DNA from: CAWBRT01 sp963696525
GTDB taxonomy: Bacteria > Acidobacteriota > Terriglobia > Terriglobales > Acidobacteriaceae
Direction: 5' to 3'
Assembly (NCBI GenBank): GCA_963696525.1
Contig: CAVOKO010000009.1
Coordinates: 1,612,001 to 1,676,000, forward strand
DNA length: 64,000 nt
Shown: in pieces, positions 9,451 through 19,500 of the stretch
How positions within the stretch are numbered: position 1 is the stretch's first letter
How the letters are laid out: the number at the start of each line of letters is the position of its first letter
The notes under the pieces: model-generated
Databases searched by the model: none
Seen by the model: the letters and a program-made list of their open reading frames with translations, nothing else
Told to the model about the DNA's origin: nothing
Program-made: the position numbers and the translations under genes

Positions 9451-9976
9451 AAATCGGGCTCAAAGGGGTTAGAACGTGGCAGCCGACGTGTTCACGTGAG
9501 GCCGTCTGGGGAAGAAGGTTCTCTCGAATGGTGGGGGAGATGGCGGAGGGGTTTTAATCCAAATCTGGATTGAAAAGCCCGAACACGGTGGAGTGGCTGA
9601 GCCACAGCGACAATCTGTCGTTTTGGTATCCCCGATCATGATGGCGAGACTAAGTCCCCAGGGTTTTCTCTCCAGTGATCTCGAAACGGAGCCGCCCGCC
9701 CCGGCAAACTGGTGTAGTGTCTCATAAATGTCTTTACCAATAAGTAGAGTTGGGCAAAATTGAATACACGATGCTCTGCCAGCCAGCGTCCGCTCTTCGC
9801 CTAACTTGCTCGCCAACAATATCGCAAAATTCGTCTGGCGAGCTTGGGAGTGAGCTGCGTTTTTACCTATCTCTGCTTACATCGAAGAATTAAGATTCAC
9901 CAACTTATTCTGGCACGAGACGTGCTCTCATCATTCGCCGCCTGTGGCAAAAATCCTTGTGCAAGGATCGGTAGCG
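9451..9976. other. Intergenic stretch, no gene recognised
   Basis: About 525 bases. A weak A/T palindrome (AATCCAAATCTGGATT, 9556-9571) lies after the amidase gene but has neither a GC-rich stem nor a T-run. Frames on both strands lack any family pattern. Confidence 0.5.
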
Positions 9977-10324
9977 ATGATCAATCCAGAAGACTTTCAA
10001 GCGACAAACAGAAGGCGGAGTTCACGCATTCCAGTCACGCCCTTGGTTCACCTCACGAAAATGACGGGTAGCCCCGGTTTTTTGCTTAACCTGAGCGAAG
10101 ATGGCATGTCGATCCAAGCCACGAAAGTTTTGCAGCAAGGCAGGAGAATTGAGTTCCAGTTTCCCTTGCCGAAGGCGAATGTCGAGATTTCTGGGGAAGC
10201 CGACGTTATGTGGTGCGATTCCACAGGCCGCGCAGGACTGAAGTTCGCCAGCCTCGGTGAGTTTGACCACTTCCGGTTGCATCGCTGGATGGCAGAGACA
10301 CAACCGACTTTATACTCAACCTGA
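9977..10324 (+). CDS. PilZ domain protein
   Basis: A 115-residue single-domain PilZ protein. The signatures are an Arg-rich NRRRSSRIPV segment near residue 12 (the RxxxR c-di-GMP contact motif), NLSEDGMSIQA (the (D/N)xSxxG motif), and a closing strand GEADVMWCDSTGRAGLKF. It is expected to bind cyclic di-GMP and alter a partner's activity; no partner is adjacent. An in-frame GTG at 9944 would add 11 residues, but the ATG at 9977 has AAGGA nine bases upstream and was preferred. Confidence 0.8.
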   Translation: MINPEDFQATNRRRSSRIPVTPLVHLTKMTGSPGFLLNLSEDGMSIQATKVLQQGRRIEFQFPLPKANVEISGEADVMWCDSTGRAGLKFASLGEFDHFRLHRWMAETQPTLYST

Positions 10325-10365
10325 GCGAAAGTGTCATGGCGATTCAAGCCATGGCGGTCATGGCA

Positions 10366-10923
10366 CTAGCGATAGGTAGCCAACACTTTCCGAATTTCGC
10401 TCGATAACCGTTCCTTGAGACGACTAGAAGCCGACGCTCCCCAGACCTCCACGTTGGCTTTGATCGTCACCCGTGTTTCAGGTTTAGTGTTGAGGGTTTC
10501 GATGTGAATGTCGAAAGTACACTTCTTACCCATGGGGCCGACACTTGTTTTTGAGTAGAAGATGCCATTACCGCTGATCGTCCCTTTGTCCTTATCCTTG
10601 TGTGTGATGAAATAGTCCATTTGCTCGATGGCCTCCTGGGAAGCCTGGAAAACCTCGTCGTAGGTATACTGGTAAACCCGCGTGAACTCTTGGTCTTTGT
10701 CACTCTTGCGAGCAGCACCGGTGCCGCCATCCATGTCCTTGGCGTTCACATCGGCTTTGGCGTCGAGCAACGCTCTGACGCGGGCTAAATCACCCTTGCC
10801 AGCCGCGTTGATAAGGTCGTATGCTTGTGCGTTGGCCCGCGTGTCTGCCGGAATGCAGACCAACACCAGCAGAATACCCAAAATCAACGAGTTCGTCCGT
10901 AAGGACGTTCTTTTCACCTGCAT
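10366..10923 (-). CDS. Secreted protein with ankyrin-type start, unknown C-terminal domain
   Basis: A 185-residue protein with a Sec signal peptide (core about residues 12-26, cleavage near ANAQA), then one ankyrin-like unit (AYDLINAAGKGDLARVRALLDAKADVNAKD) and an abrupt switch to a mixed alpha/beta domain (TYDEVFQASQEAI...DKGTISGNG...FDIHIETLN). The second part resembles small periplasmic or lipoprotein-type domains that share a YDEVF...AI start, but I cannot name it. The ATG at 10923 follows a G-rich GGGGGGA site. Only one ankyrin repeat remains, so an internal deletion or domain fusion is possible. Confidence 0.6.
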   Translation of the reverse strand: MQVKRTSLRTNSLILGILLVLVCIPADTRANAQAYDLINAAGKGDLARVRALLDAKADVNAKDMDGGTGAARKSDKDQEFTRVYQYTYDEVFQASQEAIEQMDYFITHKDKDKGTISGNGIFYSKTSVGPMGKKCTFDIHIETLNTKPETRVTIKANVEVWGASASSRLKERLSSEIRKVLATYR

Positions 10924-11803
10924 AAGAATCCCCCCAGAGAGAAACATCGGAAGGATAGCATTGGGGTATTTTCAGGAATATAAATAAAGAACGCCCTGCC
11001 GCCAGTCGCGTTGTTACCACTGAACATTGGGGCGAAGCAAAGGGGCGGTTGTGGGTCGGGACGTGCGAAGTGCGGTTTGGAGGGAAAACCCGTGAAAGCC
11101 ACCCCAAACAATTTGCTGAAGTTCTACCAGATGTACGGCCATCCAATTGAGATCACCACCGCGAAGGGGATGGAGCGAAAGCAACCTTCATCGGTGACAA
11201 GAGTGGCGTTTGATGAGGTTGACCAGATTCGTGCGCACGGATTAGGAGTTCGCTTGAGGCGGCTCAGGTGGTTTCGGTGACGTTCATCGCCAAATCGGGC
11301 TTCGAAGTATTCAGAAAATGACACGGCAATTTGCGATCGGCATGGCGGGTGGGTCGCAGTTCATCCAGTATGAGATATGGTCGGCGCTAATGCCAGCAAT
11401 CGTGATTTCGATCAGCACCCCGAATTTGCTCAAATCTGCCCGACAACAGACCGTGTTAACCCGGTCGATGCTTTCCTTGGCAGGTTCTCACCGGCGACTG
11501 TCCGGAGCGTCGTTCGTTATTGCACTGTTTTATTTCGCGCGAGCACGTCGCGCGCTTTGCGTGCAAGTGTGCCCAAGTTGAGCGGCATTCTGCAAGTAAG
11601 CAGGCCGCACCCAACTCGTGAATACCGTGTCATAACGCCGTATAGGATTGAGAACAACCGATAGCGGAATCGCGCGCCGTGATGTTCTGGAGATTGGCGT
11701 CATGGTCTGGCACAGCCGTTTCTGCACGCTCCGATAAAAGGGCGATTCGGAAGCGAATTTTGACGCTTGAGCCCGTCCGCACAGCATGCCCGATGCTGAA
11801 GGG
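10924..11803. other. Long intergenic stretch, no gene recognised
   Basis: About 880 bases between two minus-strand genes. Frames such as 11011-11280 (+) and 11124-11324 (-) show no recognisable domain or ribosome site. It could hold degraded genes, but nothing is distinct enough to name. Confidence 0.45.
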
Positions 11804-12250
11804 TCAGACGCCGATATCCTCGCTCCAAAGGCCGGGATTCTTCCGGATGAACTCCTGCATCATCTGGGTGCATTCCTCATTCTGGAGGATATCGACGGAA
11901 ACGCCCCGAGATCGGAGTAGTTCCTCTTCGCCCATAAATGTCTTGTTCTCGCCGACGATCACACGGGGAATTCCGTATAAGAGAATCGCCCCTGAGCACA
12001 TCGAGCACGGCGACAGTGTGGTGTAGAGAATGGACTCCCGATAGACGGAGGCGGGCTGGCGACCAGCGTTCTCAAGCGCATCCATCTCACCGTGGAGAAT
12101 GGCGCTGCCTCGCTGGACACGCCGATTGTGACCTCGGCCGATAATCTTGCCGCCATGTACGATGACCGAGCCGATGGGGATGCCACCTTCCAGCATCCCC
12201 TGCCGTGCTTCTTCAATTGCTGCCCTGAGAAAATCGTTCATGAAGATCAT
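11804..12250 (-). CDS. Cytosine deaminase, yeast FCY1-type
   Basis: A 148-residue zinc deaminase of the CDA superfamily that most resembles the small fungal cytosine deaminase Fcy1 (cytosine to uracil plus ammonia), not E. coli CodA. The zinc/catalytic set is H53-x-E55 (HGEMDALEN) and C82-x2-C85 (TTLSPCSMCSGAI). All four sit nine residues before the yeast positions H62, E64, C91 and C94. The C-terminal WSEDIGV tail matches the yeast WFEDIGE segment that closes over the base. ATGs at 12250 and 12241 are both possible; neither has a strong ribosome site. It lies just downstream of the CitE-like gene on the same strand. Confidence 0.8.
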   Translation of the reverse strand: MIFMNDFLRAAIEEARQGMLEGGIPIGSVIVHGGKIIGRGHNRRVQRGSAILHGEMDALENAGRQPASVYRESILYTTLSPCSMCSGAILLYGIPRVIVGENKTFMGEEELLRSRGVSVDILQNEECTQMMQEFIRKNPGLWSEDIGV

Positions 12251-12333
12251 TGTCGCTGTTGTCAGGGGTGGTTGGGAAGTGCGGCCACTCTCTTGGCTTG
12301 TTGGCGTTCGGCAAGCGCTAATGCCTGTACCGA

Positions 12334-13203
12334 CTATGTTTGGCTTAATTCCAGAATGCGCTGCGCCTTGGCAAATACCGGGGGGTCCACCAGTTTGTTG
12401 TCTACAAACACATAAAATGAGCCGTCTGTTTCGGCCTGCCCGAACGCTTCCACCACCTTCTTAGCAAAGGCCACTTCCTTATCCGAGGGCGCAAACACCT
12501 TGTGAACAGTCGCCACCTGGTTAGGATGAGTTATGCTCTTACCGTCGAAGCCCAACTGTTTGATGAGTTGAGTCTCCGCAATCAGCCCTTCCTCATCTGA
12601 AATGTTGAGCAATGCGCCATCTATAGCTTTGATCCCCGCTGCTCTGGCCGCAGTCACGAGATGAGAGCGCGCATACAGCAACTCGAGTTCAAGACCTTTG
12701 GTGCTACGAACGGTTTTCATGTCTGTCGTGTAATCCTCGACGCCGATTGCCAGCCCTATAACTCGTCCTGCGGCTTTAGCGATCGGAAAGGCATTTATGA
12801 TTCCCAAAGCGGACTCAAGTGACACTATGACTCTGGTGGCGCCTACCGGAATACCAACCTCTTTTTCTATCATTCCCATCAGCTTGTCTACTTCTTGCAT
12901 TTCTTCGAGGGTGCTGCACTTAGGGAGACGTACAAGGTCTGGCCTGACCGCGACTACAGCGCGCAGATCGTCCACTCCAAACGGCGATATCCAGGAATTG
13001 ACACGGACCCCAATTAGCTTTTCCTGCGGTCTTGCGTCACGGATGGTTCGAACTACCATCTCCCGAGCTTCGGATTTTTTCGCAACCGGAACCGTGTCTT
13101 CCAAATCCAGGACTACACAATCGGCCTCGCACTCCAAAGCTTCGGCGATCTTTTCCGGAACATTACCGGGCACCCACAGCAGGGTTCTCATTGGATTAGC
13201 CAT
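12334..13203 (-). CDS. HpcH/HpaI aldolase / citrate lyase beta (CitE)-like protein
   Basis: A 289-residue TIM-barrel lyase of the CitE/malyl-CoA lyase-like family, which cleaves or forms C-C bonds of 3-hydroxy acyl-CoA esters with Mg2+. Motifs: LLWVPGN at the N-terminus, DCVVLDLEDTVP (metal-site Glu/Asp), an Arg in IGVRVNSW, and IVSLESALGIINA with the metal-binding Glu. The GVEDYTTDM segment matches the family. No citrate-lyase alpha or gamma subunit is present, so a stand-alone CitE-like role (malyl-, citramalyl- or hydroxymethylglutaryl-type ester) is more likely. The cytosine deaminase gene follows ~80 bases downstream. Confidence 0.8.
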   Translation of the reverse strand: MANPMRTLLWVPGNVPEKIAEALECEADCVVLDLEDTVPVAKKSEAREMVVRTIRDARPQEKLIGVRVNSWISPFGVDDLRAVVAVRPDLVRLPKCSTLEEMQEVDKLMGMIEKEVGIPVGATRVIVSLESALGIINAFPIAKAAGRVIGLAIGVEDYTTDMKTVRSTKGLELELLYARSHLVTAARAAGIKAIDGALLNISDEEGLIAETQLIKQLGFDGKSITHPNQVATVHKVFAPSDKEVAFAKKVVEAFGQAETDGSFYVFVDNKLVDPPVFAKAQRILELSQT

Positions 13204-13472
13204 TTCGTTCTCCTATATATATGCCGAATCGGGCTATTGCATTGCCCGGCTGCAGCTGCCCAATATACAACTAAATGGATGCGGGTACGCCCCTAACTCA
13301 TCAACTGACCACGGATGAGTTCTCAGAAGGAGGCTTCAGGGACATGACGTCAGGTCGCACCTCTTCGGGATGAGCTCTGCTTTAAAAGAGAAAGCCTGTT
13401 ATCATCAACACCCAAAAGGCAACTGGTAAAAACCGGGTCTTATTGGTCCGAGGTCCAAGGAGAACGAGCGTC

Positions 13473-14366
13473 ATGCGCATTGGCTTCATCGGGCTCGGCC
13501 TGATGGGAACTCCATTAGCCATCAACATCGTCAAAGGCGGTTTCGAGCTGACTGTCTGGAACCGCACCGCGGCAAAGACGGAGCCCCTACTAGCAGCGGG
13601 GGCCGTCCGGGCCGAGAGCATCGGCCAGCTGGCTCGGTGGTCCGATGTGGTTATCACCATGCTCACCGACGCCGCGGCATCGGAATCCGTGATCTGCGGC
13701 AAGGGCGGCGTTCTTGACCATGCCCGACCGGGTTTGATTGTCATCGACATGGGCTCGATTGCTCCGGAGATGTCACGCTCCATTGCTGAACGCGCGAAGG
13801 AGCGCAGTGTTCGAATGCTCGACGCGCCTGTCACCGGCAATCCGAAGGTGGCCGAGGCCGGGAAACTTGGCGTCATGATTGGCGGCGAGAAGGAAGTAGT
13901 GGACCATGTCCGGCCGCTTCTTGAAAAGGTGTCGGCGGTGATCGTTCACGCCGGTCCCTCGGGCGCGGGTTCCACGCTTAAGCTTGTCAACAATCTGATT
14001 ATGGCCATCGCAATCGAGGCCGTTGCGGAGGCACTCGTCCTCGCCAGAAGGGCAGGAATCGATCCCGATTGCGTCCGGCAGATCACGAGCGTCGGGGGCG
14101 CGCGCACCGCAGCGATGGAGACACGTGGGTCACGCATGCTCGCCCACGATTTCTCGCCCCATTTTTCAACCGACAACATGCACAAGGACCTCGCCACGGC
14201 CCTCCGGCTTGCGGACGCCGTAGGAGCGGTGGCGCCCGCAGCCACGGCGGCCCTGGAGGTGCTCCGCGCAGCCCGTGCGCAAGGAAAAGGTAGCCTGGAT
14301 TCTGCCGTTGTCTACACGGTCATTGAGCAGCTCTGCGGCTCAGCTCAAGAGCGTGATCGTCGATAG
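13473..14366 (+). CDS. Beta-hydroxyacid dehydrogenase (3-hydroxyisobutyrate dehydrogenase family)
   Basis: A 297-residue NAD(P)-dependent dehydrogenase of the 3-hydroxyisobutyrate / tartronate semialdehyde / 2-(hydroxymethyl)glutarate family. The N-terminal Rossmann motif GFIGLGLMG, the substrate segment DAPVTGNPKVAEAGKLGVMI, and catalytic K170 in GAGSTLKLVNNL are all in place. The DNMHKDLATALRLA helix is also typical. The ATG at 13473 follows AAGGAG by nine bases; a longer in-frame start at 13443 has no support. It is divergent from the CitE-like gene, suggesting joint use in a hydroxy-acid pathway. Confidence 0.85.
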   Translation: MRIGFIGLGLMGTPLAINIVKGGFELTVWNRTAAKTEPLLAAGAVRAESIGQLARWSDVVITMLTDAAASESVICGKGGVLDHARPGLIVIDMGSIAPEMSRSIAERAKERSVRMLDAPVTGNPKVAEAGKLGVMIGGEKEVVDHVRPLLEKVSAVIVHAGPSGAGSTLKLVNNLIMAIAIEAVAEALVLARRAGIDPDCVRQITSVGGARTAAMETRGSRMLAHDFSPHFSTDNMHKDLATALRLADAVGAVAPAATAALEVLRAARAQGKGSLDSAVVYTVIEQLCGSAQERDRR

Positions 14367-14427
14367 ATCGCCTGCTCGGTGCGCCGGAATAAACGGGCGG
14401 GACACAGCTTGTCCCAGGAGGCTGGCA

Positions 14428-14727
14428 ATGCGAACCCACTCCCTGCGACGCCTTGGACATACAGCGAAGTACCTGCTGATCAGCTTAGCGCTTTTGTACG
14501 CCGCGGATTGGAGTGTCTTTGAGGCACGCATGGTGCGGGGAGCGGGACTGGGAAGCGTCCCGATCGAGCAGTATCTGCAAACATCGCTTAAGGGTGGAAA
14601 GACCGAGTATGACTACACGGGGACGGCGGCCGTGAACTGTGCGCGAGCCATCTTCCCGCAGTATGCAGCGTCGCAGTGGAATCCTCCCTGCTGGTGGCTG
14701 AAACGGCACAGGCAAAGTTGGCACTGA
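14428..14727 (+). CDS. Orphan protein with N-terminal membrane helix
   Basis: A 99-residue protein with one N-terminal hydrophobic segment (about residues 13-28, YLLISLALLYAADW) and a conserved-looking soluble part (VEQYLQ-like IEQYLQTSLKGGKTEYDY, then NPPCWWLKRHRQ). An excellent AGGAGG lies seven bases before the ATG at 14428. I have the impression this is a lineage-restricted family, but I cannot name a function. It stands alone after the dehydrogenase. Confidence 0.6.
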   Translation: MRTHSLRRLGHTAKYLLISLALLYAADWSVFEARMVRGAGLGSVPIEQYLQTSLKGGKTEYDYTGTAAVNCARAIFPQYAASQWNPPCWWLKRHRQSWH

Positions 14728-14995
14728 ACAAGCGGCCGGTGAACAGGGCGCGGTAGCAAGTCAGCAAGATCGCAAATGGCGCCGGTCTTTCATCCCGTTT
14801 TGCCCATCCTGTTTTGCATATACCCGCACCGCCCCTGTCCCTCTGCATTCGCAGCAAAATTTTCAGATTTGCGAGTTATCACCAGTCTCGAAAGACTTGG
14901 AATTTACCCTGTTGCCCACGCACCAAAGCGCAAGTTTGCTGCTCGCTCCTGAGCCGCCTGCTTTTCTTACGCACTGGGTGGCTTGTTAACTCACT

Positions 14996-16579
14996 CTATT
15001 GCTGCAGTACCGTATCCGCTTTCTCCGGTTTCGCGCTGACCTGCTGCGGGGTGGGCAGTCGCGAGCTATCCCATCCTCCACCGAGCGCCTCGATGAGTTG
15101 CACGGAGGCGATTACGCGCTGGATTTCAATCTGGGCCAGGATCTGCTGGGCGGCGAGCAGCGTGTTCTGCTCGATGACCACATCAATGTAGGGGTCGAGG
15201 CCGGCTTGGTAGCGCTTCGTCTCCAAGTCGAGAGCAACTCTGGCGGATTCGACCGCTTGGTGCTGCTGCTGGATCTGCTGGGTGAGGATGCGGAGAGCAG
15301 CGAGGGCATCTTCCACCTGCTGGAAGGCGATGAGCACAGTCTGGCGATACCCGGCCAGATTAGCATTGTAGGTGGCGACGTACTGCTGGACGGTGGCGCG
15401 GCGCAGGCCAGCATCGAAGACAGTCTCCGAAACCGAGGGACCGATGGACCAGACGCGGCTAGGCCAGTCGAGGAGGTGCTTCCAGGTCGAGCTTTCAAAA
15501 CCCCCGGTTGCCGAGAGGGACAAGTTGGGATAGTAAGCGGCGTAAGCGATACCGATCTGGGCGTTGGCGGCAGCCATGGCGCGCTCGGCGGCAGCGATGT
15601 CCGGACGGCGTTCGAGAAGCTGCGAGGGCAGGCCGACCGGGATCGATGGAGGCGTAGTGAGCAGCGGCTTGACGGGAATTGAAAAATCCGATGCTGTCTT
15701 ACCGATGAGGGTGGCGATTGCGTGTTCGTACTGGGAGCGTGAAACGCCGAGATTGGTGGCCTGCGACTGCGCACTCTGCAGGGTGGACTGCGCCTGGACG
15801 ACGGCAATCTGATCCGAAAGCCCGGTTTCGTATTGGACGCGCGCGAGGTCGAGAGACTTCTGATCGGCGGCAACCGTCGCGTCCAATATCTGCTGGAGGG
15901 CATCCTGCCCGCGGAGCTGGAAAAAGAAGGTCGCCAAGCTGGCCTGCTCGGTGAGACGTTCGTTTTCAAGGTCAGCGGCGCTGATCTGGGCAGAGTACTG
16001 TGCCTGGCGCACGGTATTGCGTATCTTGCCCCAGAGATCGGGCTCCCATGAGACCGCGGCGGGCAGGTCAAGCAACGTGCTCGTGGTGCCGCTACCCGCA
16101 GTGGTTGCGTTGGACGAACTCCGCGAACGCGATCCGGAAGGCGCGATCGACACAGTGGGAAAGAGCTGGGCGTGCGCCTGGCGAACAATGGCACGAGCGG
16201 CCATGAAGTTCTCGAAGAACTGCTTGATGTTCTGGTTGTTGATGTTGAGCTGCTCTTCGAGGGCGTTCAATTCAGGATCGCCGTAGATCTCCCACCATTT
16301 GCCGCGCAGCGAAGCATCCTGAGGCTTAGCCACGGTCCAGCCGCCGAGGCCACCAAGGGTCGGGTCGGTCGACGTGGTTGCCGGAGGCGCCGCGGATTTC
16401 TGCGGAACGTTCGCGGGCGATTCTTTGTAGTCGGGCGGGGCTTGTGTCGCGGGTGCGTGATACTTGGGACCGACCATACATCCGGTGAGCACGCACGAGA
16501 GCACCGCGGCGGTCAGCAGGAGCAAGCGCGGTGTGAAGTTGAGGTTGATTATACCCATCTCGATACCAAGTTCTTTCAT
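14996..16579 (-). CDS. RND efflux outer-membrane channel lipoprotein (NodT/OprM family)
   Basis: A 527-residue outer-membrane factor. A signal peptide ends in a lipobox (LTGC, Cys34), then MVGPKYHAP, the standard start of NodT/OprM proteins. Two TolC-type repeats follow, with family segments such as RPDIAAAERAMAAANAQIGIA, YYPNLSLSATGGF and LIEALGGGW at the end. It forms the trimeric exit duct for the RND pumps encoded immediately upstream on the same strand (13-base gap). The ATG at 16579 was chosen to avoid overlap; starts at 16615 or 16558 are also open. Confidence 0.9.
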   Translation of the reverse strand: MKELGIEMGIINLNFTPRLLLLTAAVLSCVLTGCMVGPKYHAPATQAPPDYKESPANVPQKSAAPPATTSTDPTLGGLGGWTVAKPQDASLRGKWWEIYGDPELNALEEQLNINNQNIKQFFENFMAARAIVRQAHAQLFPTVSIAPSGSRSRSSSNATTAGSGTTSTLLDLPAAVSWEPDLWGKIRNTVRQAQYSAQISAADLENERLTEQASLATFFFQLRGQDALQQILDATVAADQKSLDLARVQYETGLSDQIAVVQAQSTLQSAQSQATNLGVSRSQYEHAIATLIGKTASDFSIPVKPLLTTPPSIPVGLPSQLLERRPDIAAAERAMAAANAQIGIAYAAYYPNLSLSATGGFESSTWKHLLDWPSRVWSIGPSVSETVFDAGLRRATVQQYVATYNANLAGYRQTVLIAFQQVEDALAALRILTQQIQQQHQAVESARVALDLETKRYQAGLDPYIDVVIEQNTLLAAQQILAQIEIQRVIASVQLIEALGGGWDSSRLPTPQQVSAKPEKADTVLQQ

Positions 16580-16592
16580 GTTATCCCACCGG

Positions 16593-19500
16593 CTATACGG
16601 ATGCTTCCGGCACACTTCCGTTGGTAGGCGGGAGCGAGTCGTGCTCCTTACCCAGGAGGCGGAGGCGCAGCCGGTCGAGGAACAGATACACGACCGGGGT
16701 GGTGTAGAGCGTGAGCAACTGGCTCATAATGAGGCCGCCGACAATGGTGATTCCCAGAGGGCGGCGCAGCTCCGATCCAATGCCGGTGCCGAAGGCCAGC
16801 GGCAGGGCGCCGAAGATGGCTGCCATCGTGGTCATCAGGATGGGCCGGAAGCGCAACATGCACGCTTCGAAAATGGCATCGGTGGTGGACTTGCCCTCGT
16901 TGCGTTCGGCGGCCAGGGCGAAGTCGATCATCATGATGGCGTTCTTCTTCACGATGCCGATGAGCAGGATGATTCCGATGATGGAGATGACGTTGAGATC
17001 GATTTTGAAAAACATCAGCGCCAGCATGGCTCCAACGCCCGCCGATGGCAGCGTGGAAATGATGGTGAGCGGGTGCATCAGGCTCTCATAAAGTATGCCG
17101 AGCACGATATAGACGGCGAGCAGCGCCGTGATCACCAGAATGGGCTCGGTCGAGAGCGAGACCTGGTATGCCTGCGCGGTTCCGGCAAAGAAGCCGCGGA
17201 CGGTCTGAGGCATATTCAGCCGCTGCTGCATCTGGGCGACGTCGCGGGTGGCGTCACTGAGCGCAACCCCCGGACTTAGGTTGAAGGAGACAGTGACCGA
17301 GGGGAACAGACTTGTATGGTTGATGGAGAGCGGTATGGTGTTGGAGCGGGCGCTAGAGACGGCGCTGAGCGGCACGTTGCCGGCATTCGCCGAGTTCATG
17401 TAGATGTACTTCAGTCCTTCAGGAGTCTGCCAGAACTGGGGCGCGACTTCGAGCACCACGTAATACTGGTTAAGCTGGGTATAGATGATGGAGACCTCTT
17501 CTTGACCGAAGGCGCTATACAAGGTTGAATCGAAGTTCTGCGCGGTGATGCCGAGGCGGGCGGCGGTGGTGCGGTCATAGGTGAGGTACTGGTCAAGTCC
17601 GCCGTTCTGCTGGTCGGAGTTCACGTCCTGGAAGCCTGGGAGTTTGCGTATCTCACTCAGTAAGATGGGCCCCCAATGGGCCAGCTCTTGCGCGCTGTCC
17701 GACTGAATCGTGTACTGGTAAATGGCGTTGCTCGCCCGTCCGCCGATGCGCAGGTCTTGGGCTGGTTGCAGGAAGGCGGAGGCCACGGGCAAGGCCATCA
17801 TCTTGGGACGTATCCGACCAAGGATCTGCATGGCGCCGGCCTTGCGCTCTCCCAACGGCTTAAGGGACATGAAGACGAAGCCGCCGTTTGTGGCACCCTG
17901 ACCGCCGGTAAAGCCGACGACGTTTTCCACTCCAGGGTCGCTCTTGATGACCGACACCAGGCGCCGGACGGAGTCGTCCATGACTGCGAACGAGGCGTCC
18001 TGCGGTCCCTGCAGGCCTCCGAAGATAACTCCAGTGTCCTGCTGCGGGAAAAAGCCCTTGGGAATCATCACAACCATGACCACATTAAGCGCGATGACCA
18101 GCACCAGCACCGCCAGCGTGAGCACGGAGTTGTCGAGCACCCAGAGGAGCGTGCGCCGATAGAAGGAGAGCATCCCGGCGAAGAACCTGTCGCTGAGTTG
18201 GTACAGGCGCCCGTGCTTTTCCTGGCGCGGCTTGAGCAGATGCGCGCACATGGCCGGCGTGGTGGTGAGCGAGATCACCATCGACACGATAATAGCCGTG
18301 GAAAGCGTGATGGCGAATTCGCGGAAAAGGCGTCCGACAATGCCTCCCATCAGCAGAATGGGAATAAAGACGGCAATCAGGGACATGCTGATCGAGAAGA
18401 CGGTGAAACCGATTTCCTTTGCGCCCCTGAGAGCAGCATCGTAAGGTTGCATGCCGTTCTCGATGTGGCGCGAGATGTTTTCCATGACCACGATGGCGTC
18501 GTCCACGACGAACCCGGTAGAGATGGTGAGGGCCATCAACGAGAGATTGTCGAGGCTATAACCGAGCAGGTACATCACCGCGAAGGTGCCGATCAGCGAA
18601 ACCGGTACCGCGACCGAGGGAATGAGCGTGGCGCGCGGGTTGCGCAGAAAGAGAAAGACCACGACCACCACCAGGGAGATGGAGATGAGCAGCGTGCGCT
18701 CTACGTCCCTCACGGAAGCACGAATGGTGGTAGTGCGGTCGACGACGATGGTGGTCTCGATGGCGTCGGGGATGGAGGCCTTAATGGAAGGCAATTCGCT
18801 GCGGATATTTTCAACCGTCTGGATGATGTTGGCGCCGGGCTGGCGAAAGATGATGATCGGAATGGCAAGCTTGCCGTTGAGGTAGCCGGCGGTACGGATG
18901 TTCTGCACCGAGTCTGTCACGGAGGCGACATCGGAGAGGCGGACGGCGGCGCCGCGGTGGTAGCCGACGATGATAGGCCTGTAATCAGCGGCGTGCTCGA
19001 TCTGGTCGTTGGTAACGATGTCGGCAGTGACGATGCCGTCAGAGAGTTGGCCGCGGGCCTGGTGGGCATTTTGCAGGCTCAAGATTGACTGAATGCCGGA
19101 GAGCGTGAGCCCGTAGTTGTTGAGCTGGGTGGGATTCACGTCGACGCGGACGGAAGGCAGAGCGCCGCCGCCGGTGGTGACCTGGCCCACTCCCTGAATT
19201 TGCGAGAGCTTCTGCTGGACGATGGTGGAGGCTTCGTCGTAGAGCTTGCCGCGGTCGTAGATGCCCGAGGTGAGGGCAATGACCATGATCGGCGAGTCTG
19301 CCGGGTTAACCTTGCGGTAAGTGGGGTTGGCGGGCAAATTGGCGGGCAGATAGGTGCGCGCCGCGTTGATAGCGGCCTCCACGTCGCGCGCCGCACCATC
19401 AATGTTTCGATTGAGGTCGAACTGGAGCGTGACGGCCGTGTTGCCAAGCGAACTGGTCGAAGTCATTTCCGTGATGCCGGCGATATGGCCGAACTGCCGC

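Noticed and set aside
11011..11280. 89-codon plus-strand frame in the 10.9-11.8 kb gap
   Set aside because: No ribosome site, no domain, biased composition; not distinguishable from chance.
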